64,000 nucleotides of DNA from Bradyrhizobium sp. CCBAU 53340 (GTDB lineage Bacteria > Pseudomonadota > Alphaproteobacteria > Rhizobiales > Xanthobacteraceae), in NCBI RefSeq assembly GCF_015291645.1, contig NZ_CP030055.1:4092001-4156000 (forward strand). The letters are read 5' to 3'. Under the pieces are notes generated by a model. It made no database searches. It was not told the DNA's origin and saw nothing but the letters and a program-made list of their open reading frames with translations. The position numbers and the translations under genes are program-made. Below, in pieces: positions 17,353 to 26,553 of the stretch. Position 1 is the stretch's first letter, and each line of letters begins with the position of its first letter.

Positions 17353-18183
17353 ATGGATTACGCGAAACCCTCCGATGTTGTGGCCTCGATGGTCGATGCC
17401 AGCCTGAAGAAGCTGGCACTCGCTCCGCGCGACATCATGATCCGCGGTGCGATTTCAGGCGCGCTGCTCGGCGCGGCCACCACGCTCGCGCTGACCGGCG
17501 CGGTGACGACGGGACAGCCGATCGTCGGCGCGCTGATCTTTCCGGTCAGCCTCGTGATGATCGTGCTGCTCGGACTCGAGCTCGTGACCGGAAGCTTCGC
17601 CATCGTGCCGCTCGCGCGTCTTGAAGGCAAGGCGAGCTGGAATGCGGTCATCGCCAATTGGTCCTGGGTTTTCGTCGCCAATCTGCTCGGCAGCATCTTC
17701 GTCGGTGCATTGATCGCGATCTCGCTCACCAACATGGGCAAGCTCGAGGTCGCCGGCGTCGCCGCGAAGATCGTTGCGGTTGCCGAGGCCAAGACCATCG
17801 GCAACGCCGCGATCGGCACCGCCGGCATGGTCTCGGTGTTCGTCAAGGCGATCCTCTGCAACTGGCTGGTCTGTCTCGGCGTCGTGATGGCGATGACCTC
17901 GACCTCCACGGTCGGCAAGATCGCGGCGACCTGGCTGCCGATCTTCCTGTTCTTCGCGCTCGGCTACGAGCATGCCGTGGTCAACATGTTCGTGATCCCA
18001 ACCGGCATGATGCTCGGCGCCAAGGTCAGCATCTCCGATTGGTGGCTCTGGAATCAGATCCCCGTGACGCTCGGTAATCTCGTCGGCGGCTTCGTCTTCA
18101 CCGGCCTTGCGCTCTACGCGACGTACAAGCCCGCCAAGCCTGCGGCCGAAATGGCGCAGGTTGCGGTCCAGGCAGCAGAGTAG
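17353..18183 (+). CDS. FNT family formate/nitrite channel (NirC-like)
   Basis: A 276-residue membrane protein of the formate-nitrite transporter family. Six transmembrane segments are predicted by eye. The N-terminal DVVASMVDASLKKLALAPRD, the VSLVMIVLLGLELVTGSF segment of the pore, and ALGYEHAVVNMFVIPTGMML with the conserved pore histidine are all present. Placed between nasTS and nirA, it most likely brings nitrite (or ammonium-producing substrate anion) into the cytoplasm for reduction. nirA starts 13 bp downstream. Confidence 0.9.
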   Translation: MDYAKPSDVVASMVDASLKKLALAPRDIMIRGAISGALLGAATTLALTGAVTTGQPIVGALIFPVSLVMIVLLGLELVTGSFAIVPLARLEGKASWNAVIANWSWVFVANLLGSIFVGALIAISLTNMGKLEVAGVAAKIVAVAEAKTIGNAAIGTAGMVSVFVKAILCNWLVCLGVVMAMTSTSTVGKIAATWLPIFLFFALGYEHAVVNMFVIPTGMMLGAKVSISDWWLWNQIPVTLGNLVGGFVFTGLALYATYKPAKPAAEMAQVAVQAAE

Positions 18184-18196
18184 GTCCATTCAGCCC

Positions 18197-19993
18197 ATGA
18201 AACTCGATACCACCCCCACGGCTGATTTCTCCGACGAGCAGAAGCGCTATCTCGAAGGCTTCATGTCCGGCATGCAGGTCGGGCGTGTCGGACGCGCTTT
18301 TGCAGCCGGCGGCGCGCCTGCGGCCGGCGCTCCTGCCGAGCCGACCGGACCGGACGCTGCCGCGATCAAGGCGCAGGACAAGCTCATTGCGGCAGGCAAG
18401 AAGCTCGCCGACCAGGAGAAGTTCAAGCGCGAGATGCATCCCTTCGACGCCTATGAGCGGCTGAAGGACCAGGCCCGCAACAACGCCAATCCGACGCCGG
18501 CGGACAATTTCCGCTGGCGCTATTACGGCATCTTCTGGGTGGCGCCGGCGCAGACCTCCTACATGGCGCGCCTGCGCATTCCCAACGGCATCCTGAAGCA
18601 CTGGCAGATGTCGGGTCTCGCCGACATCGCCGAAAGCTGTGGCGGCGGCTATACCCATGTCACCACGCGCGCCAACTTCCAGATCCGCGAGATCGAGCCA
18701 AAGAACGCGGTCAAGCTGATCGAGGGCGTCCAGGACATCGGCCTGTGCTCGCGCGGCGCCGGCGCCGACAACATCCGCAACGTCACGGGCACACCGACGG
18801 CCGGCATCGATCCGCAGGAGTTGCTGGACACGCGCCCCTATGCGCGCGAGTGGCACTATCACATCCTCAACGACCGCTCGCTGTTCGGCTTGCCGCGCAA
18901 GTTCAACGTCGCCTTTGACGGCGCCGGCAAGATCGCAGCGCTCGAGGAGACCAACGACATCGCCTTCACCGCGGTCGAGGTGAAGGACGGCTTCGGCATC
19001 GAGCCCGGTGTGTGGTTCAAGCTCGGCCTCGGCGGCATCACCGGCCACAAGGACTTTGCGAAATATTCGGGCATCGTCGTTCGCCCTGAAGACGCGACCG
19101 CTGTCGCCGATGCCATCGTGCGCGTCTTCATCGAGCATGGCGACCGCACCAATCGCAACAAGGCGCGGCTCAAATACGTGCTCGACACGATGGGCCACGA
19201 TGGCTTCCTCAAGCTGGTCGAGGAGCGCCTCAAGAAGCCGTTCTCACGCGTACCAGCGGAAGCGCTTCTGCCGCGCCCCTTGTCCGATCGCATGGCCCAT
19301 ATCGGCGTGCACAAGCAGAAGCAGGCCGGGCTCAACTGGATCGGCGTGGCGCTGCCGGTCGGCAAGCTCACCTGCGAGCAGATGCGGGGGCTCGCCAAGA
19401 TCGCGCAGGATCTCGGCGACGGCGATATCCGCCTCACGGTCTGGCAGAACCTCTTGATCTCGGGCGTGCGCGACGAGAACGTCGCGCTCGTCACCGCCGC
19501 GGTCGAGAAGCTTGGCCTCGCCACTGAGGTTTCGAACGTTCGCGCCGGCCTGATCGCCTGCACCGGCAATGCCGGCTGCAAGTTCGCGGCGTCCGACACC
19601 AAGCGCCATGCGGCCGCAATCGGCGACTGGTGCGACGAGCGCGTCAAACTCGACACGCCGCTCAACATCCATCTGACCGGCTGCCATCATTCCTGTGCCC
19701 AGCACTACATCTCGGACATCGGCCTGATCGCGGCCAAGGTGCCGGGTGCGAGCGAGGATGACCAGGTCGAGGGCTATCACCTCTTCACCGGCGGCGGCTT
19801 CGGCCCCGATGCCGATATCGGGCAGGAGGTATTCCACGACGTGAAGGCCGAGGATGTGCCTGTCAGGGTCGAGGGCCTGCTCAAGGCCTATCTCGCCAAC
19901 CGTGCCTCGCCTGAAGAGACGTTCCTGACCTTCTCCCGTCGCCATGACAGTGAAGCCCTGCGCAAGCTCGCCGAAGCGGAAGTAACAGCATGA
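18197..19993 (+). CDS. nirA: Assimilatory nitrite reductase, siroheme/[4Fe-4S] type
   Basis: A 598-residue cytoplasmic enzyme of the nitrite/sulfite reductase family, reducing nitrite to ammonium with six electrons. The siroheme-[4Fe-4S] ligands are seen as CTGNAGC (CX5C) and GCHHSC (CX3C) in the last third. The two ferredoxin-like half domains precede them. The ATG at 18197 was chosen because the upstream 30 codons overlap the transporter gene. An N-terminal extension DFSDEQKRYLEGFMSGMQVG is shared in form with the next protein. Context (nasTS, FNT channel) argues for nitrite rather than sulfite. Overlaps the next gene by 4 bp. Confidence 0.92.
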   Translation: MKLDTTPTADFSDEQKRYLEGFMSGMQVGRVGRAFAAGGAPAAGAPAEPTGPDAAAIKAQDKLIAAGKKLADQEKFKREMHPFDAYERLKDQARNNANPTPADNFRWRYYGIFWVAPAQTSYMARLRIPNGILKHWQMSGLADIAESCGGGYTHVTTRANFQIREIEPKNAVKLIEGVQDIGLCSRGAGADNIRNVTGTPTAGIDPQELLDTRPYAREWHYHILNDRSLFGLPRKFNVAFDGAGKIAALEETNDIAFTAVEVKDGFGIEPGVWFKLGLGGITGHKDFAKYSGIVVRPEDATAVADAIVRVFIEHGDRTNRNKARLKYVLDTMGHDGFLKLVEERLKKPFSRVPAEALLPRPLSDRMAHIGVHKQKQAGLNWIGVALPVGKLTCEQMRGLAKIAQDLGDGDIRLTVWQNLLISGVRDENVALVTAAVEKLGLATEVSNVRAGLIACTGNAGCKFAASDTKRHAAAIGDWCDERVKLDTPLNIHLTGCHHSCAQHYISDIGLIAAKVPGASEDDQVEGYHLFTGGGFGPDADIGQEVFHDVKAEDVPVRVEGLLKAYLANRASPEETFLTFSRRHDSEALRKLAEAEVTA

Positions 19994-21606
19994 CCCAGAT
20001 GTCCGTGCCTCCCAAGATCGAGATCATTCCGGCCAATGCACCGTTCAGCGAAGGCCAGCGGCTGTGGCTGAACGGCTTTCTCGTCGGCATGCTCGGCCTT
20101 GACGGCTCGACGGCGCTGTCGCCGATCGACAACGTGGCCTTGCTGGCACCGCAAGGCGATGGCGATGACGGGGAGGCGCCCTGGCATGATCCGGCCATGG
20201 CCATCGCCGATCGCATGAAGCTCGCGGAAGGACGTCCGCTTCGGCGCCGCATGATGGCGGCGATGGCGCAGCAGGATTGCGGTCAGTGCGGCTACAATTG
20301 CGCCGATTATTCGGACTCGATCGCCAACAAGAGCGAAGCCCGCCTCAACCTCTGCGCCCCGGGCGGCAAGGAGACGGCGCGGATGCTCAAGCAACTGTTC
20401 GAGGAGATCGACAAGGCGCCGGCGGCGAAGCCTGCCGGCGGAGCTGCCGCTCCCGCCGCGAGCACTCCCGCTGTGCCCGAGGTGAAGGCCGAGCTCGGCC
20501 GTGCGCGCGAAAATCCGGCTGAAGCTACCTTCCTGTCGCGCCGCCTGCTCAACAAGGCCGGCTCGGAGAAGGAAACCTACCACGTCGAGTTCGATCTCTC
20601 CGAGAGCAAGCTCGACTACGTCGTCGGCGATTCCTTCGGCGTGTTCGCGCGCAACGACCTTGGCCTGGTCGACCAGATCATCGCGCTGCTCGGCGCCTCC
20701 CATACCACCAAGGTCAACAACAAGACGCTGCGCGAGGCGCTGGTCGAGGACGTTTCTCTTTCTCCCGCACCCGATAAGCTGTTCGAGCTGCTCTCCTTCA
20801 TCACCGGCGGCGCGCAGCGCGAGAAGGCGAGGGCGCTGGCGCAGGGCGAGGATCCCGATGGCGATGCCGCAACGCTCGACGTGATGGCGGCGCTGCAGAA
20901 GTTTTCGGGCACGCGGCCGCATCCGGAAGCCTTCGTCGAGGCGCTGGAGCCGCTGCAGCCGCGGCTTTACTCGATCTCCTCGTCGCACAATGCGACGCCC
21001 GGCAAGCTGTCGCTTACGGTCGATTCCGTGCGCTATGTCATCGGCAAGCGCAAGCGCCTCGGCGTCGCCTCGACCTTCCTCGGCGAGCGCATCAACGAGG
21101 GCGACAAGCTCAAGGTCTACGTGCAGAAGGCGCATGGTTTCGGGCTGCCGCAGGATCCGAAGACGCCTGTCATCATGATCGGTCCCGGCACCGGCGTTGC
21201 GCCGTTCCGCGCCTTCCTGCTCGACCGCAAGGCAACCGGCGCGCAGGGCAAGAACTGGCTGTTCTTCGGCCATCAGCGCAGCGATTGCGATTTCTTCTAC
21301 CGCGATGAGCTCAACGCGATGAAGACTTCAGGGCTGCTGACGCGTCTGTCGCTGGCCTGGTCGCGCGACGGCGAGAAGAAGTTCTACGTGCAGGACCGCA
21401 TGCGCGAGCTCGGCCGCGAAGTGTGGACGTGGCTCGCCGAGGGCGCGCATCTCTACATCTGCGGCGATGCCAAGCGCATGGCCAAGGACGTCGAGCGCGC
21501 GCTGGTCGACATCGTCGCCCAGTTCGGCGCACGCTCGACCGACGAGGCTGTCAGCTTCGTCGCCGATCTCAAGAAGAAGGGGCGGTTCCAGGCTGACGTG
21601 TACTAA
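19990..21606 (+). CDS. Fe-S/FAD reductase (CysJ-like without flavodoxin domain), probable NirA electron donor
   Basis: A 538-residue cytoplasmic flavoprotein. Residues about 97-122 hold a cysteine cluster (CGQCGYNC, then LCAPGG) suited to a [4Fe-4S] centre. A Pro/Ala-rich linker follows, then a CysJ/ferredoxin-NADP reductase module: FAD site LYSISSSHNATPGKLSLTVD and the NADPH site IMIGPGTGVAPFRAFLLDRK, ending in the aromatic terminus DVY. The FMN-binding flavodoxin domain of CysJ is absent; the Fe-S domain takes its place. The 4-bp overlap with nirA suggests that this protein passes NADPH electrons to NirA instead of free ferredoxin. That role is inference. Confidence 0.85.
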   Translation: MTQMSVPPKIEIIPANAPFSEGQRLWLNGFLVGMLGLDGSTALSPIDNVALLAPQGDGDDGEAPWHDPAMAIADRMKLAEGRPLRRRMMAAMAQQDCGQCGYNCADYSDSIANKSEARLNLCAPGGKETARMLKQLFEEIDKAPAAKPAGGAAAPAASTPAVPEVKAELGRARENPAEATFLSRRLLNKAGSEKETYHVEFDLSESKLDYVVGDSFGVFARNDLGLVDQIIALLGASHTTKVNNKTLREALVEDVSLSPAPDKLFELLSFITGGAQREKARALAQGEDPDGDAATLDVMAALQKFSGTRPHPEAFVEALEPLQPRLYSISSSHNATPGKLSLTVDSVRYVIGKRKRLGVASTFLGERINEGDKLKVYVQKAHGFGLPQDPKTPVIMIGPGTGVAPFRAFLLDRKATGAQGKNWLFFGHQRSDCDFFYRDELNAMKTSGLLTRLSLAWSRDGEKKFYVQDRMRELGREVWTWLAEGAHLYICGDAKRMAKDVERALVDIVAQFGARSTDEAVSFVADLKKKGRFQADVY

Positions 21607-21865
21607 ACCTCGGTAGAACAGTCGTGAATCGCCGGCGCTGCGCAGGGCGCCGGCGACGGACCTTCTACTGTGCATGGGGTTGTTTTCGCGATTTGGCCGG
21701 GCGGAACCGGAGCTGGTTCCATCTGCCGCGGAGTTTAACGAATAGGATTTCTGGAACCGGGCAGGCTGGAGAATGTTCTCCTACAAAGTGGCGCCGAATG
21801 ACGCTTCCATCACTATTTGCGTGATGGTCTTACAGCCGTCGCGTCCGATCGTTCATACTCACCGC

Positions 21866-22039
21866 ATGGTGCGTTGGAAATCGACCATCCGGGAATTGTC
21901 GGCGGAAGCCAGGCTGCACCTCTATGCGCGATCCCTCGCGCGCAGGACCAGAGCGGGCGCGCACCACATCGGGATCTACGGCGCGTGCGCGCTCATTGCC
22001 GTGTTGCTCTTCGGCACGCTGTCGGCGCGCCCGTTCTGA
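21866..22039 (+). CDS. Small single-pass membrane protein (57 aa)
   Basis: A short frame starting at the ATG at 21866 (an upstream ATG at 21773 is in frame). The product is basic at its N-terminus (MVRWKSTIRELSAEARLHLY) with one C-terminal hydrophobic helix, GIYGACALIAVLLFGTLSAR. It ends just before the convergent pxpA stop. No homologue is recognised; the coherent charged-then-hydrophobic layout is the only support. Confidence 0.4.
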   Translation: MVRWKSTIRELSAEARLHLYARSLARRTRAGAHHIGIYGACALIAVLLFGTLSARPF

Positions 22040-22810
22040 TCACACCCCGCGCTTGAACGGCGCGACCTCGATCCCGGCATCCTTCAACGCCTGACGCAGC
22101 GTCCGCGCGATCTCGACCGCACCATAGGTGTCGCCGTGGATGCAGACCGTGTCCGTGCGCATCTTGATGACCTTGCCTGTCACCGACACCACCGCGCCGT
22201 CCTGCACCATGCGCACCACGCGATCGGCAATCGCCTTTGCATCGTGTAGCACCGCGCCCGGCTTCTTGCGCGAGACCAGATTGCCGTCGTCCTCATAGGC
22301 GCGGTCGGCGAACACCTCGTGCACCATCGGCAGGTTGGCCTCTTCGCCTGCTTTCACCAGTTTCGAGTTGGCGAGCACGACGAAGATCAGGCTGGGATCG
22401 ACCGCCTTGATGCCGGCGGCGATCGCCTTCGCCGTCATGTCGTCCTCGCAGGCGACGTTCGAGAGCGCGCCATGCGCCTTCACATGCGTGACCTTGTGGC
22501 CGGCCGCGGTCGCGATCGCCTGCAGCGCGCCGATCTGGTAGGCGACGAGGTTCTCGATCTCGGAGGCCTTGAGCCCTGCGATCGGATGCCGGCCGAAGCC
22601 CTGCAGGTCGCGATATCCAGGATGCGCGCCGACCGAAACGCCGCGCGCCTTCGCCAGCTCGACGGTCCGGCGCATGATGTCGGGGTCGCCGGCATGGAAG
22701 CCGCAGGCGACGTTGACCGAGCTTGCGAGGTCGATCATGGCGGCGTCGTTGCCCATCTCCCAGGCGCCAAAACCTTCGCCGAGGTCGCAATTGAGATCGA
22801 TCGTCTTCAT
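22040..22810 (-). CDS. pxpA: 5-oxoprolinase subunit A (LamB/YcsF family)
   Basis: A 256-residue cytoplasmic protein of the LamB/YcsF family, now known as PxpA. The N-terminus [19 protein letters not shown] and the [14 protein letters not shown] segment are characteristic. With PxpB and PxpC it forms the ATP-dependent prokaryotic 5-oxoprolinase that opens pyroglutamate to glutamate. It lies last in the minus-strand order pxpB-pxpC-pxpA, 30 bp after pxpC. Confidence 0.93.
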   Translation of the reverse strand: MKTIDLNCDLGEGFGAWEMGNDAAMIDLASSVNVACGFHAGDPDIMRRTVELAKARGVSVGAHPGYRDLQGFGRHPIAGLKASEIENLVAYQIGALQAIATAAGHKVTHVKAHGALSNVACEDDMTAKAIAAGIKAVDPSLIFVVLANSKLVKAGEEANLPMVHEVFADRAYEDDGNLVSRKKPGAVLHDAKAIADRVVRMVQDGAVVSVTGKVIKMRTDTVCIHGDTYGAVEIARTLRQALKDAGIEVAPFKRGV

Positions 22811-22840
22811 GGTTGCTCTCCGCCTCTGGTCTTGTTGTCC

Positions 22841-23878
22841 CTACGGCTCCGCCGCGACCTGCCAGGTTCCGGCATCCACGGCATTCACCGCATGGCCTGC
22901 AACATTGGCATCGCTCAGTGCCTCGATATTGAGCTCGACTGTCTCGGAGGAACGCAGGCGATCGGGCAGGGTGCGGATCAGCTGCTGAAACTTGCGCGCC
23001 TCGTCCTGCGCCTCGTCCATGCTGACGGCCTTGAAGCGGAACGCCGTTCCCGCCGAGGTCTGGGCCAGACGGCCGACATCTGCCGTGATCACGGTTGCGA
23101 TCTTGGGATAGCCGCCTGACGTGCCGCGGTCCATCATCAGCGCGATCGGCGCGCCGTTGCCGGGGACCTGGATGCTGCCGTTGACCGTGCCGTCGGAGAC
23201 GATGTTGTGGCCGTGCAGATGCTTGACCGCAGGGCCTTCGAGCCGGTAGCCCATGCGATCCGAGGTCGCCGAGATCTTCCATTCGCTATTCAGGAACAGC
23301 GCCTTGTTGGCGTCGTCGAACTCGTCGTCCTGCGGCCCCAGCACGACGCGGATTGGCCCTGTCGCAGGCTTGGGCAGCTCGATGCGCAGTTCCGCTGCAC
23401 CGCTCGCGGCATCGACCGCGAATTCGTCGCCGGCCTGCAGCGGGCGCGGGTAGGGGCTGCCGAGACCGGCGCGGGCATTTACCGCGAGGCTGCCGAACAC
23501 AGGCTCGCCCTTGATGGCGCCTTCGATCGCGAGATAGGTGAAGGCGCCGCCACGAGCAAAGCCCAGCGTCAGCGTCTCGCCGTCCTTCAGCGTGACGGAC
23601 GTATCCATCGCCACCGGCTTGCCGGCAACGTCTGCATTGCGCGGCGCGCCTGATATCGCAACGCGCACGGCGCCGTTCCTGGCGGTGAAGGTGGCGCCGA
23701 ATGGGCCGATCTCGACAGCGGCTGCGAACGGCTCGTTGCCGACAAGCGTGTTTGCAGCGGCCAGCGCCAGCCGGTCCATCGCGCCGCTGACCGTCAGGCC
23801 GTAGCGTTGTGCGCCGTGACGCCCGCCGTCCTGGACGGAGCTGGCGGGACCGATGCTGGCGACGACGAGCCGGCTCAT
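22841..23878 (-). CDS. pxpC: 5-oxoprolinase subunit C (biotin-dependent carboxyltransferase-like)
   Basis: A 345-residue protein of the KipA/urea amidolyase-related family. The N-terminal VASIGPASSVQDGGRHGAQR and the GGYPKIATVITADVGRLAQT segment near residue 250 are typical of PxpC. It works in complex with PxpB in the ATP-dependent opening of 5-oxoproline. The start codon overlaps the pxpB stop by 4 bp. Confidence 0.92.
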   Translation of the reverse strand: MSRLVVASIGPASSVQDGGRHGAQRYGLTVSGAMDRLALAAANTLVGNEPFAAAVEIGPFGATFTARNGAVRVAISGAPRNADVAGKPVAMDTSVTLKDGETLTLGFARGGAFTYLAIEGAIKGEPVFGSLAVNARAGLGSPYPRPLQAGDEFAVDAASGAAELRIELPKPATGPIRVVLGPQDDEFDDANKALFLNSEWKISATSDRMGYRLEGPAVKHLHGHNIVSDGTVNGSIQVPGNGAPIALMMDRGTSGGYPKIATVITADVGRLAQTSAGTAFRFKAVSMDEAQDEARKFQQLIRTLPDRLRSSETVELNIEALSDANVAGHAVNAVDAGTWQVAAEP

Positions 23879-24606
23879 GCGTCGACCCGCTCGGCAATGA
23901 TCTCGCCGGCCTCGGCGGCGCGATCCAGCTCGTCGAAAGTCTTGTGGTCGATGGCGAAAAACGTCACGCGATCACCGGGTTCGGTGAGGAAGGTCGGATT
24001 GCGGTGGAGCTGATAGGTTCTGACCGGCGTGCGGCCGAGCAGGTGCCAGCCACTGGGCGCGGCCAGGCACTGGATGCCGGCCTGGACGCCGCCGATCGAG
24101 ATCGTGCCGGCGGGCGTGAACAGGCGCGGCGACTGCCGCCGCGACATATGCAGGGACTTGTCGAGGCCACTGAGATAGGACCAGCCCGGCGTGAACCCGA
24201 TCATGGCGACGCGATAGTCGCCGCCGACATGACGGGCGACGATATCGTCGGGCGTGGTGTTCAGCGCTTTGGCGACGTCCTCGAGGTCGATGCCGTGCTC
24301 GCCGCCATAGGCGACGGGAATGCGCCAGCGCCGCGCCTTGGTGGTCGGCGGCAGGGGCTGGCCAGCGATCGCAAGCAGCTTTTCGCCGAGCGCGTCGAAC
24401 CCGATCTTGCCGGGGTCGTAATGCACCAACAGCGAGCGGTAGGTCGGGATCATCTCGGAGATGCCCTCGATGGGGTGAGCAGCGAGCGCCTTGTCGAGCG
24501 CGAGCACGCGCTCATTGGCGGCGTCGTCGATGGTGCGGCTGAACTCGACCGTGACGGCGCTGTCGCCACTGGGCAGCAGGCGGGGCGGGGGAAGCGTCGC
24601 GGCCAT
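23875..24606 (-). CDS. pxpB: 5-oxoprolinase subunit B (KipI family)
   Basis: A 243-residue protein of the KipI family. The start is the ATG at 24606 with GAGAGGTC upstream; the frame goes 30 codons further without support. Family features: LLPSGDSAVTVEFSRTIDDA, SLLVHYDPGKIGFDAL, and the MIGFTPGWSYLSGLD segment. The Bacillus homologue KipI was described as a kinase inhibitor; with PxpC it is now known as part of 5-oxoprolinase. First gene of the pxpBCA operon, divergent from the RraA-like gene. Confidence 0.92.
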   Translation of the reverse strand: MAATLPPPRLLPSGDSAVTVEFSRTIDDAANERVLALDKALAAHPIEGISEMIPTYRSLLVHYDPGKIGFDALGEKLLAIAGQPLPPTTKARRWRIPVAYGGEHGIDLEDVAKALNTTPDDIVARHVGGDYRVAMIGFTPGWSYLSGLDKSLHMSRRQSPRLFTPAGTISIGGVQAGIQCLAAPSGWHLLGRTPVRTYQLHRNPTFLTEPGDRVTFFAIDHKTFDELDRAAEAGEIIAERVDA

Positions 24607-24852
24607 GACCTCTCGAAATCGGTCTTGAGAAAAGCGCGGGCTCAGCCTTGAGTTCCGCGATGCCTTTGCTTCGCGTAAATGCGCCCGCAAGTCCAATAAA
24701 TTAATGCTGGGGGTGGCGATAAAGCCTTGTTATCGCGTCGCATAACCGCCCGGCAGGGCCGCATTCTTGTCAGGGCTTTGGCCCTTGACGACAAGCCCCG
24801 GGCTCGCAAGATGCGCGCGTTCTTTCCCGTACCCCGGAGCTCGTTCTCGTCC

Positions 24853-25551
24853 ATGTCGTTGTCCCCCGAAGCCCGCAAGATCCTCGCCGGCATCACCACC
24901 GCCACCATCACCACGGTCCTGCTGAAAAAGGGCCTGCGCAATGTGTGGATGCGCGGCGCGCGTCCGCTGCGTCCGGGTCTGCCGCGCCTGGTGGGACCGG
25001 CCTTCACGCTGCGCTTCGTGCCGGCCCGCGAGGATCTGGCGACGCCGGAATCCTGGTCGTCGCCGATCTCGACCCGCACCGCGATCGAGGCGATGCCCGA
25101 AGGCTGCATCGCCGTGGTCGATGCCATGGGCATCACCGACGCCGGCATCTTCGGCGACATCCTCTGCGCCCGCATGGTGAAGCGCGGCGTCACCGCACTC
25201 GTCACCGACGGCGTCGTGCGTGACGTCGAGGGTGTGCTCGGCACCAACCTTCCGGTGTGGTGCGACGGCTATGCCGCGCCGCCGTCCGTGGCGGGTTTGA
25301 CCTTCGTCGGCTGGGGTGAGCCGATCGGTTGCGGCGGCGTCGCCGTGTTCCCGAACGACATCGTGGTCGCCGACCAGGACGGCTGCGTGCTGATCCCGCA
25401 GGCGATGCTCGACCACGTCCTCGCCGAGGGCGTCGAGCAGGAGCGCATGGAAGCCTGGATCGTCAACGAGGTGAACAACGGCGCGGTGCTGCCGGGCCTC
25501 TATCCCATGAACGCCGAAACCAAGGCGCGCTACGCCGCCAGCAAGAAGTAA
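24853..25551 (+). CDS. RraA family protein (aldolase/RNase regulator-like)
   Basis: A 232-residue protein of the RraA/MenG-like superfamily. Segments GPAFTLRFVPAREDL, CIAVVDAMGITDAGIFGDIL, TALVTDGVVRDVEGV and DIVVADQDGCVLIPQ match the fold, including the G-x-D-G-x-x-R-D site used by HMG/CHA aldolases of this family for divalent metal and oxaloacetate-type substrates. True RNase E inhibitor function is less likely for a protein of this length and context. The start chosen is the ATG at 24853; longer in-frame starts exist. Followed after 17 bp by a cupin gene. Confidence 0.85.
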   Translation: MSLSPEARKILAGITTATITTVLLKKGLRNVWMRGARPLRPGLPRLVGPAFTLRFVPAREDLATPESWSSPISTRTAIEAMPEGCIAVVDAMGITDAGIFGDILCARMVKRGVTALVTDGVVRDVEGVLGTNLPVWCDGYAAPPSVAGLTFVGWGEPIGCGGVAVFPNDIVVADQDGCVLIPQAMLDHVLAEGVEQERMEAWIVNEVNNGAVLPGLYPMNAETKARYAASKK

Positions 25552-25568
25552 CAGGAAACGAGGACATC

Positions 25569-25973
25569 ATGGACATCACGCTCGCAGGAACGCGGCCGAC
25601 CCGCCGCGCGCCCAAGGAACACTTCACCGGCACCGTACTGCAGGACCCCATCAACATGGCGCCCGCGCCGGCGCGGCTCAACGTTTCGCGCGTCTCGTTC
25701 GAGCCGGGCGCCCGCACCAATTGGCATCATCATCCGCTCGGGCAGACGCTCTACGTGATTTCGGGCGTTGGCCGCGTCCAGACCAAGGGCGGGCCGGTGA
25801 GGGAAATCCGTCCTGGCGACACCGTCTGGATCCCGCCGGGTGAAGTGCACTGGCACGGCGGCTCGCCAGGCAACAGCATGTGCCACATCGCCATGCAGGA
25901 AGCGCTCGACGGCGTGTTCTCGACCTGGCTCGAGCCAGTGACGGATGCCGAATACGCGGCGCCGCTCGGCTAA
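25569..25973 (+). CDS. Cupin-domain protein
   Basis: A 134-residue single-domain cupin. Motif 1 is visible as GARTNWHHHPLGQTLYVISG with the metal-binding His cluster and Glu replaced by Gln/Thr, and motif 2 as GDTVWIPPGEVHWHGGSP. It belongs to the group annotated as (R)-mandelonitrile lyase-like or quercetin dioxygenase-like cupins. It shares a transcription unit with the RraA-like gene, which hints at a catabolic step, but the substrate is not known. Confidence 0.85.
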   Translation: MDITLAGTRPTRRAPKEHFTGTVLQDPINMAPAPARLNVSRVSFEPGARTNWHHHPLGQTLYVISGVGRVQTKGGPVREIRPGDTVWIPPGEVHWHGGSPGNSMCHIAMQEALDGVFSTWLEPVTDAEYAAPLG

Positions 25974-25985
25974 TTCTGCTTGAAC

Positions 25986-26014
25986 AAGGCGCATCGCCTG
26001 AGGGCGATGCGCCT
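25986..26014. terminator. Bidirectional hairpin between cupin and secreted-protein genes
   Basis: A perfect 12-bp stem AGGCGCATCGCC / GGCGATGCGCCT with loop TGAG between two converging genes. No clear T run on either side. Confidence 0.7.
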
Positions 26015-26015
26015 C

Positions 26016-26372
26016 CTACGCCCGCTCCGCGGTCCACGTGCCCGAGCACATGGCGCCGCGCCAGGTGCCGGAGCCTGAGGTGCCGCTGAGCCGGCCGGAG
26101 CCGACGGCGTGCTTGATGCCGCTGCCCAGGGTGACGTTGATGCTGCCGGCATCCGCGACGCGGCCCGATGCCGTCACGGCTGCGCTGCTCGAGGCGATCT
26201 GGCCGTTGCTGATGCCGATCGCGACGGTCGCGCCGTTGCCGCAGGTCTCGCTCGACGACGAGATGCGCACGTTCCAGGTGCCATCGAAGGCGGAGCCTGC
26301 CGCATCAGCCTGCGCGAGCGGGACGGCGATGGCGACAATGGTGGCGAAGAGACCCTTGCGAAATCGATTCAT
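26016..26372 (-). CDS. Small secreted protein, unknown function
   Basis: A 118-residue protein beginning MNRFRKGLFATIVAIAVPLA, a signal peptide cleaved near AQADA. The mature part is Gly/Ser-rich with the pattern FDGTWNVRISSSSETCGNGA and a second cysteine in GAMCSGTW; it looks like a small beta-barrel with one disulfide, a type frequent in Bradyrhizobium. The start has GGGGCG upstream. No partner gene is evident. Confidence 0.75.
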   Translation of the reverse strand: MNRFRKGLFATIVAIAVPLAQADAAGSAFDGTWNVRISSSSETCGNGATVAIGISNGQIASSSAAVTASGRVADAGSINVTLGSGIKHAVGSGRLSGTSGSGTWRGAMCSGTWTAERA

Positions 26373-26553
26373 GACACGCCCCTTGATTTTGACCATGCGG
26401 GGATCGTGTCAGGAGCGCGGAACTTTTGATGTGAGGGCTGTCACGCGCACCGCGCGCTCTGTGAGGTGACGCACATCGGAGCGACATCTGGCGCAAAAGC
26501 AAAGGGGTCCGGATTACGGCCCCCTTGGCTGTCTTGAAGGCGTTGCGCCCGAC

